DNA of 64,000 nt from Algoriphagus halophilus (GTDB lineage Bacteria; Bacteroidota; Bacteroidia; Cytophagales; Cyclobacteriaceae), in NCBI RefSeq assembly GCF_900129785.1, contig NZ_FSRC01000001.1, positions 2,418,001 through 2,482,000 on the forward strand, in the 5' to 3' direction. Positions 61,555 to 64,000 of the stretch are shown here, one piece after another. The first letter of the stretch is position 1. Each line of letters opens with the position of its first letter. The position numbers and the translations under genes were made by a program. The notes under the pieces were generated by a model. It ran no database searches and was not told where the DNA came from. It saw only the letters and a program-made list of their open reading frames with translations.

Positions 61555-63975
61555 TTGAAATTCATCAAATATATACTTTTTATCTGTGTCCTTTTAGTCC
61601 AGGCAGGCTGTTCTGTGACTAAAAACATCCCTGAGGGTGAATATGTGATCTTTCAAAACGACATCACCGGCCTTGACCAGGTAAATCAAGGAGATCTGTA
61701 CCCCCTACTCATTCAGGAACCCAATACAAGAATCCCATTGACCAACATTTCTTTGGGAGTGAATATTTACAGGTTTGGAAAAAATTTTTATGACAGTGCG
61801 AAAGTTGCAGGAAAACTAGAGCTGAAGAAAGAAGCACTAGATTCCATTAGAAGGGCACGTGGAGAAAACCCTGACAACAGGAAACTGATTAAAAAGCAAG
61901 ACAAGTTAGAATCAAGAGTGGAGAGCTTGGAGAAGAAAGCTGAATTTGGAAATCTGGTCATGCGAACCGGAAATCCTGCTACAGTTTTAGACAGTGCAGA
62001 CACCAAGGTTTCTACCACCGAAATCAGAAATTACCTCTACAACAGGGGGTACATGGATGTTTCCACCAATTTCAAAGTGGAAACCAAAAAGAAAAAAGCA
62101 TTTGTAACCTATGAGGTAGAAGAAAATGAACCTTACCTCATCGACTCTATCTATGTCAGGTCTGATAATGAAGAAATTTTAGGGTTATTGAATAGCTCAA
62201 AACCTGAAAGCCATCTAAAGCTTCATGAAAACTACAATCAAAACAACATCGTAGCGGAGAGAAACAGAATTGAAGACCTTCTGAAAAACAACGGGTTTTT
62301 CATGTTTTCGAAATCATTTATAGAATACAATGTATTTCAGGATACAAGCAAGAAATCGGTGGTCATTGAAGAATTGATCAGAAAACCCACGTTTGCGGAG
62401 AAACATGAGGTATACACCATCGATTCCATCTACTTCCGGGTAAACCCACCCAGCAATGATTTCATCGATCAAAAAATTTCAAGAAGCTATAGAGATATTG
62501 ACTTTTCATTTTATAAGGATCGTTATTCAGAAAAAATATTCTCCTCAAGAGTATTCTTGGATAGTGGCAATGTGTATAACAGATCTGAGGTATTAGAATC
62601 CCAAAGACAATTAAACAACCTAGACTTATTTCGATTTGTAAACATTTCTTTTGATACTGTTGGGACTTCACTCACTGCCAAAATTCAAACACAACCCAAC
62701 CAAAAATATCAACTGACGAATCAATTGGGACTTAGCATTACTGAACAGTTGCCTGGCCCATTTTTCTCTGCCTCTCTTAGGAATAGAAACTTTTTTAGGG
62801 CTGGGGAAATCTTGGAATTCAATTTTAGAGCTGGATTGGAAGGGGTAGCCTCCGCTACTGATCAAGGGGTTTATCAAAGCCGGGAAATAGGAACGTCAGC
62901 TTCTGTGATATTCCCAAGATTCTTAATGCCTTTCTCTCCAAGAAGTCTGGAAAGATACGGTAGATACAATCCCAACACCCGGACCCTGATCGGATTCAAC
63001 TATACCAATAGACCGGAGTACACCCGCTCAGGTCTCAACGGGTTAATTTCTTACACCTGGGCCACCAGGTCCAATCGACAGCAATACACGTTCAACCTGC
63101 TGGACATCAATTACATACGAACACCACAAATCACCCAGGACTTCCTGGATGTATTAGAGGAATTAGCCAACCAGGGGAATAACTTAATCTGGTCATTTCT
63201 TCCTTCTATTGTGAGCAGTATTTCCGGTCAAACCATCATTAATTTCAACCGATATGGTGAATTTGAAACCAACCGCTCCTCCCTATTAAAACTATTCGTT
63301 GAAAGTGGTGGTACCTCATTTAACTTTTTTAATGCACCCTCCAATAACGAAACCACAGACTTTGCAAGGTTCCAATGGCTGAAACTACAGGCAGATTTTA
63401 GGAAATACCTACCAATAGATAAAAAGCAAACTTTTGCTTATCGCTTGAATTTTGGAATTGCCCAGCCCTATGGAGTTAGTAATGGGATTTTACCCTATGA
63501 AAAATACTTTTTTGCGGGAGGTGGTACCAGCATCAGGGCTTGGCAGGCAAGACGTCTTGGTCCCGGAAGCTATACTCCTCCATTGAATGAAAACGGATAC
63601 TTTGATTATCGATTTGAGCAACCTTCTGAGATGATCATAGAATCCATGCTCGAGTACCGAAGAAAACTGGTGGGGTATTTTGACATGGCCTTATTTATAG
63701 ATGCCGGAAATGCCTGGAATATCGGGGTGGAAGATTCAAGACCAGGTGGTGATTTCCGGATCAATCGGTTTTATAAGGAAATTGCCGTTGGAACAGGAAT
63801 CGGACTCCGAATGGATTTTGACTTCCTGATTATCAGGCTTGATATGGCCACCAAAGCCATTGACCCAGCAAGGCCTGAAGGGGAACGATGGATTCTCAAT
63901 AAATTAAGTTTTAAAAGACCCTTGGGGGAAAAAGGGCAAACAGTGTTTAACTTTGGCATTGGCTACCCTTTTTAA
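61555..63975 (+). CDS. tamL: BamA/TamA family outer-membrane lipoprotein (TamL)
   Basis: The frame opens upstream at a TTG at 61525, overlapping the divergent gene. I prefer the TTG at 61555, which gives the lipoprotein signal KFIKYILFICVLLVQAGC with the lipobox Cys about residue 19 and a protein of 806 residues. POTRA-like domains follow (about 25-430), then a surface-antigen/BamA barrel (450-806) with GGGTSIRAWQARRLGPGSY as a motif on the barrel's inner side (GGxxSxRG-like) and a C-terminal aromatic strand (VFNFGIGYPF). TamL is the lipidated Bacteroidota counterpart of TamA, working with TamB on outer-membrane protein assembly or lipid transport. Confidence 0.87.
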   Translation: MKFIKYILFICVLLVQAGCSVTKNIPEGEYVIFQNDITGLDQVNQGDLYPLLIQEPNTRIPLTNISLGVNIYRFGKNFYDSAKVAGKLELKKEALDSIRRARGENPDNRKLIKKQDKLESRVESLEKKAEFGNLVMRTGNPATVLDSADTKVSTTEIRNYLYNRGYMDVSTNFKVETKKKKAFVTYEVEENEPYLIDSIYVRSDNEEILGLLNSSKPESHLKLHENYNQNNIVAERNRIEDLLKNNGFFMFSKSFIEYNVFQDTSKKSVVIEELIRKPTFAEKHEVYTIDSIYFRVNPPSNDFIDQKISRSYRDIDFSFYKDRYSEKIFSSRVFLDSGNVYNRSEVLESQRQLNNLDLFRFVNISFDTVGTSLTAKIQTQPNQKYQLTNQLGLSITEQLPGPFFSASLRNRNFFRAGEILEFNFRAGLEGVASATDQGVYQSREIGTSASVIFPRFLMPFSPRSLERYGRYNPNTRTLIGFNYTNRPEYTRSGLNGLISYTWATRSNRQQYTFNLLDINYIRTPQITQDFLDVLEELANQGNNLIWSFLPSIVSSISGQTIINFNRYGEFETNRSSLLKLFVESGGTSFNFFNAPSNNETTDFARFQWLKLQADFRKYLPIDKKQTFAYRLNFGIAQPYGVSNGILPYEKYFFAGGGTSIRAWQARRLGPGSYTPPLNENGYFDYRFEQPSEMIIESMLEYRRKLVGYFDMALFIDAGNAWNIGVEDSRPGGDFRINRFYKEIAVGTGIGLRMDFDFLIIRLDMATKAIDPARPEGERWILNKLSFKRPLGEKGQTVFNFGIGYPF

Positions 63976-63988
63976 TTCAAATCAGATT

Positions 63989-64000
63989 ATGGCTAGAAAA
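63989..64000 (+). CDS. Possible start of the next gene (TamB candidate), cut by the window edge
   Basis: Only four codons (ATG plus Ala-Arg-Lys) are visible, 13 bases after the TamL stop. In Bacteroidota tamL is often followed by tamB, so this could be that gene. The visible sequence cannot prove it. Confidence 0.25.

Overview
The window looks like chromosomal DNA of a Bacteroidota bacterium, most likely of the order Cytophagales (Cyclobacteriaceae/Algoriphagus-like). The evidence is moderate-to-low GC, A-rich rather than strong Shine-Dalgarno start regions, promoters of the TTTG...TAnnTTTG type, and typical Bacteroidota families: Wzi-like barrel protein, TamL lipoprotein, DUF2911, SufBCDSE order and a secreted S9/M14 peptidase pair. 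The genus is an inference. I saw no tRNA, rRNA, CRISPR array, transposon or phage gene.

Region 1 (1-35.5 kb, all minus strand) is a double surface-polysaccharide locus. Transcription enters from the right. A small winged-helix regulator (34929-35447) is followed by operon II (34822 down to 19553): a large Wza-like SLBB protein, UDP-glucose dehydrogenase, PglD-like acetyltransferase, Wzx flippase, six GT-A/GT2 glycosyltransferases, a kinase-less Wzz, a Wzy-like membrane protein and a Wzi-like outer-membrane protein. After a 311-base leader region, operon I (19241 to beyond base 1) follows: TviB-type UDP-HexNAc dehydrogenase, Wza-like lipoprotein, Wzc-type tyrosine autokinase, a PglK/MsbA-like ABC flippase, a QdtB/FdtB-like sugar aminotransferase, seven glycosyltransferases (mostly GT4/GT-B), a methyltransferase, an O-antigen ligase/polymerase-like protein, a CapK-like adenylating enzyme and a truncated epimerase at the edge. 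Genes overlap by 1-20 bases or are nearly touching. Together they could make two complex polymers, with separate flippases, polymerases and export pores.

The most interesting signal is regulatory. The promoter of the regulator gene and the predicted promoter of operon I carry nearly the same inverted repeat (TGAGTA-N7-TACTCA), each wrapped around the -7 box in the same register. Both operon leaders also carry a shared 23-24 base element (19319-19341 and 34862-34885) that resembles the JUMPStart/ops antitermination element of enterobacterial polysaccharide operons. The operon I leader also holds long nested inverted repeats. The regulator fuses a winged helix to what looks like a catalytically dead nucleotidyltransferase domain. 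I infer one regulon in which this protein controls both operons.

Region 2 (35.5-49.8 kb) is mixed housekeeping and envelope/secreted functions: a small membrane protein and a penicillin-acylase-family enzyme, a DUF2911 lipoprotein followed by a 20-base tandem repeat, an endonuclease/exonuclease/phosphatase membrane protein, an RND/MMPL exporter, thyA, an unrecognised 186-residue protein, and a secreted S9 plus M14 peptidase pair. Region 3 (50.1-58.8 kb, plus strand) holds an Lrp/AsnC regulator, the SUF iron-sulfur assembly operon sufBCDSE with a SufT-like MIP18/DUF59 protein and a bacilliredoxin, citrate synthase, and an acyl-CoA-binding protein. Region 4 (58.8-64 kb) has a CsgG-like secreted protein, a bile-acid/sodium symporter family protein, a SpoU/TrmH rRNA methyltransferase and, divergently, a BamA/TamA-type outer-membrane lipoprotein (TamL) at the right edge.
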